The position numbers and the translations under genes were made by a program. Below are positions 61,967 to 64,000 of a DNA stretch of 64,000 nucleotides, piece by piece (positions within the stretch are counted from its first letter, which is position 1; each line of letters opens with the position of its first letter). The DNA comes from Bacteroidales bacterium (GTDB taxonomy: Bacteria > Bacteroidota > Bacteroidia > Bacteroidales > P3): assembly GCA_017449525.1 (NCBI GenBank), contig JAFTFL010000018.1, positions 62,001 to 126,000 on the forward strand, given 5' to 3'. A model generated the notes under the pieces. It saw only the letters and a program-made list of their open reading frames with translations. It did not search any database and was not told the origin of the DNA.

Positions 61967-64000
61967 ATGAAGAAGTTAATTATCAGTGTCTTCACACTAC
62001 TGGGACTCTTGATGCCATTTTGGGCAGGGGCGCAAGACGTGGTCTACACCTGCAATTTTGAGTCTGCTGCAGAAAACGCACTGTGGCAGCGCGGAAGTGG
62101 CACAACGGTAATCAACAAGTGGGTCATCGGCTCGGCCGTGCACACTGGAGAGAACTCAGATTCGGCTCTTTACGTGTCGAACAACAACGGCGTATCCAAC
62201 GCCTACTCCACCACCGCCAGTTCCATTTTTGCTCGCCGTCAGGTGCACATCACCCGTGCTGGCTGGCACACGGCCAGCTACGACTGGCGCGCCTTGGGCT
62301 ACAGCTCCACCTGCTACCTGCGTGTGGCCCTGGTGCCTGCCAACATCAGCATACCGGCAGACCAGACTGGCACCATCAGTGGACTAACCTATAACACGTT
62401 GCCCTCAGGCTGGATAGCCCTTGACGGCGGCCGCGCCACCACACCAGGCGACGCCACCATGTGGCGCCACCAAGGCGGCGCTTTCCGTGCCGACACGGGG
62501 CTGTACAACTTGGTATTCTACTGGCGCAACTCGACATCGAGCTACAACCCCCCAGCAGCCATCGACAACATTGTCATCGCCACCGCGTCGTGTCCCAACG
62601 TGGACAGCGTCAGAACGAGCAACAGCACAGAGCACTCTATCGACCTGACTGTCTTCTCCTCCATGCGCGACCCGTTCTACTACCTGTACTACCAGGCAGA
62701 GAACGCCTCAGGATACGACTCCATACCCATCTACGGAAACACCCAAACTATATACGACCTTGACTCGTCGACCATTTACACCGCGTGGATTAGAGCCTAC
62801 TGCGGCGAGGGCGACAGCAGTTGGAACGACTACTCGTTCTACTTCTCCACCGAGTGTGCTACCATTGATGAAATGCCCTACAACTGGGGATTCGAAAGCT
62901 CGCTCTACTACACCGACGACAATACCGACCTCAGTTATCCCAACTGCTGGGCCAACCTTACAGGTACAGCCAATGGCTACGAATGGGTTCCATACAGCTC
63001 GGCGCAGCGCAGCGGGCAGCGGTGCTACAGGTTTGATGGCACCACAGCGCTAAGCTACCTGCACGACGCTTGGCTCATCACTCCCGAGATAAACTTCACT
63101 GGCAACGAGTCGCTCTCCATCTGGATGCGCAGCGCATCTGCAAGCACTACAGCCAACTACCATTGCCGCATGAAAGTAATGGTCAGCACCCCTACCGCAT
63201 CAGGACAAATCGACACAGCCAACTACGAAGTAGTGCCTCTCTCTACGGGAGAAACCCGCATTGACATGACAGGCTCCACCTACCAGAAGTTCACCTTCCC
63301 GATGAATGGCTTTGGGGGCAGACGCCACGTAGCTTTCGTCGTAGACACTTGCTCCTACACCTTCTATATAGACGACCTGCGGGTCAACCGCCCCACCACA
63401 TGTGGCGAACCAGTCAACCCGCGTCTCCTCAGCATTGCCCACGACTCGGCCATCATCACTTGGAACGACACCAACCGAACTAACCCCACCAGCAACTGGG
63501 AGGTATTCGTAGTACCAGAAGGTGCCCGCATAGATACGGTACCACCCCTCTATGCCTACGAAGATACCTTGGCCATCGGCGAGTTGCAACCCAACACCAC
63601 CTATGCTATATACGTGCGCGCGTCGTGTACCGACCGTGAGTACTCACCCACTACTGAGCCGCTGATCGTCAGCACCCAGTGCACGCCCTCAACAGTGCCC
63701 TACCGCGAGAACTTCGACCGCTATAGCTCCAACTCCTATGAGGTCAGCTGCTGGCAGTTGAAAACCAACAATCTGTCCACAACTCGGCCAGCGACAAGCA
63801 CCTCGTATCGCTACAGTAGCCCCACTTCGCTCTACCACTACTGCAGTACGGTAGGAGGCGAGTTGTGGTCCGTACTGCCGCGCATGAGCGCACCACTCGA
63901 CAGTCTGATGCTGAGGTTCAAAATGCTGCGCTACAACAGCACCAGCACAAGCTACACCTCGGTGGCGTACGTGGGCATCATCTCCAATCCAAACGACATC
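61967..64000 (+). CDS. Second modular FN3/jelly-roll surface protein (5' part, runs off the window)
   Basis: An open frame from ATG at 61967 continues without a stop for 678 codons to the edge of the window. Signal peptide KKLIISVFTLLGLLMPFWAGAQ (about 22 residues). Modules by eye: a jelly-roll (23-205, ending PPAAIDNIVIATASC), a fibronectin type III domain (206-293), a second jelly-roll (294-478, ending FYIDDLRVNRPTTC), another FN3 (480-570) and the start of a third jelly-roll (571 on, PYRENFD...). The same modules build the giant adhesin at 25384. A T9SS sorting domain is expected beyond the edge but cannot be seen. Confidence 0.82.
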   Translation, partial: MKKLIISVFTLLGLLMPFWAGAQDVVYTCNFESAAENALWQRGSGTTVINKWVIGSAVHTGENSDSALYVSNNNGVSNAYSTTASSIFARRQVHITRAGWHTASYDWRALGYSSTCYLRVALVPANISIPADQTGTISGLTYNTLPSGWIALDGGRATTPGDATMWRHQGGAFRADTGLYNLVFYWRNSTSSYNPPAAIDNIVIATASCPNVDSVRTSNSTEHSIDLTVFSSMRDPFYYLYYQAENASGYDSIPIYGNTQTIYDLDSSTIYTAWIRAYCGEGDSSWNDYSFYFSTECATIDEMPYNWGFESSLYYTDDNTDLSYPNCWANLTGTANGYEWVPYSSAQRSGQRCYRFDGTTALSYLHDAWLITPEINFTGNESLSIWMRSASASTTANYHCRMKVMVSTPTASGQIDTANYEVVPLSTGETRIDMTGSTYQKFTFPMNGFGGRRHVAFVVDTCSYTFYIDDLRVNRPTTCGEPVNPRLLSIAHDSAIITWNDTNRTNPTSNWEVFVVPEGARIDTVPPLYAYEDTLAIGELQPNTTYAIYVRASCTDREYSPTTEPLIVSTQCTPSTVPYRENFDRYSSNSYEVSCWQLKTNNLSTTRPATSTSYRYSSPTSLYHYCSTVGGELWSVLPRMSAPLDSLMLRFKMLRYNSTSTSYTSVAYVGIISNPNDI

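Overview
The window looks like chromosomal DNA of a member of the Bacteroidota, most likely an unclassified Bacteroidales with a type IX secretion system (T9SS). The evidence is the T9SS C-terminal sorting domains, Bacteroidota-only families (DUF4293, DUF1599, the HU-CCDC81/SPOR protein, the Rpb6-like omega subunit, a short arginine decarboxylase) and many promoters of the Bacteroides sigma-ABfr type with a TAnnTTTG -7 box. I see no phage, transposon, integrase, CRISPR array, rRNA or tRNA. Most of the window is dense housekeeping sequence; the accessory character lies in the surface proteins and in the intergenic DNA.

Layout. 1-2.7 kb: a small membrane protein facing an arginine decarboxylase / FKBP isomerase pair across a shared terminator. 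3-12.7 kb: a minus-strand operon rsfS-ftsH-LUD protein-cdsA-psd-RluA, ending in a gingipain-like C25 peptidase coupled by an ATGA overlap. 12.8-14.5 kb: tsaE and an acyltransferase. 14.6-19.4 kb: a small beta-barrel protein, nnrD and a large M16 peptidase. 19.5-20.6 kb: non-coding DNA with a candidate ncRNA and a repeat element. 20.6-24.7 kb: a DUF1599-DoxX-DUF4293 operon divergent from folP-cdaA. 25.4-33.9 kb: a 2,845-residue modular adhesin. 35-45.4 kb: minus-strand genes glmM-pspC-FGE lipoprotein-bamD-rpoZ-coaBC-lytic transglycosylase-uvrA-DUF819. 46-54.6 kb: plus-strand deoxynucleoside kinase-kdsB-SPOR protein-trmB-yebC-rsmI-mgtC-htpG. 55.2-57.2 kb: a very small T9SS-sorted protein facing an ECF sigma factor and a membrane protein that looks like its anti-sigma factor but ends in a CHU_C (T9SS type B-like) domain. 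57.6-61.3 kb: SPFH protein, ribbon-helix-helix protein, membrane protein and an ABC exporter. 61.97 kb to the end: the start of a second modular adhesin.

The most unusual content is non-coding. Five intergenic regions (about 20.06, 34.70, 45.57, 54.79 and 61.45 kb), all in the same orientation, share one architecture: a clear TAnnTTTG promoter, a C-rich and G-poor stretch of roughly 90-215 nt, then a cluster of 4-6 copies of a short palindrome built on GCCGTACGGC. Two of them run towards the 3' ends of convergent genes and so cannot simply be mRNA leaders. A second recurrent motif, an AT core with ACCTATAATATATA character, lies in the 5' untranslated region of at least seven genes. The minus strand at 19.50-19.75 kb carries a promoter and a strong intrinsic terminator that bracket about 250 nt without a gene, a good small-RNA candidate.

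All identifications come from reading the sequence and recalling families. No database search was run.
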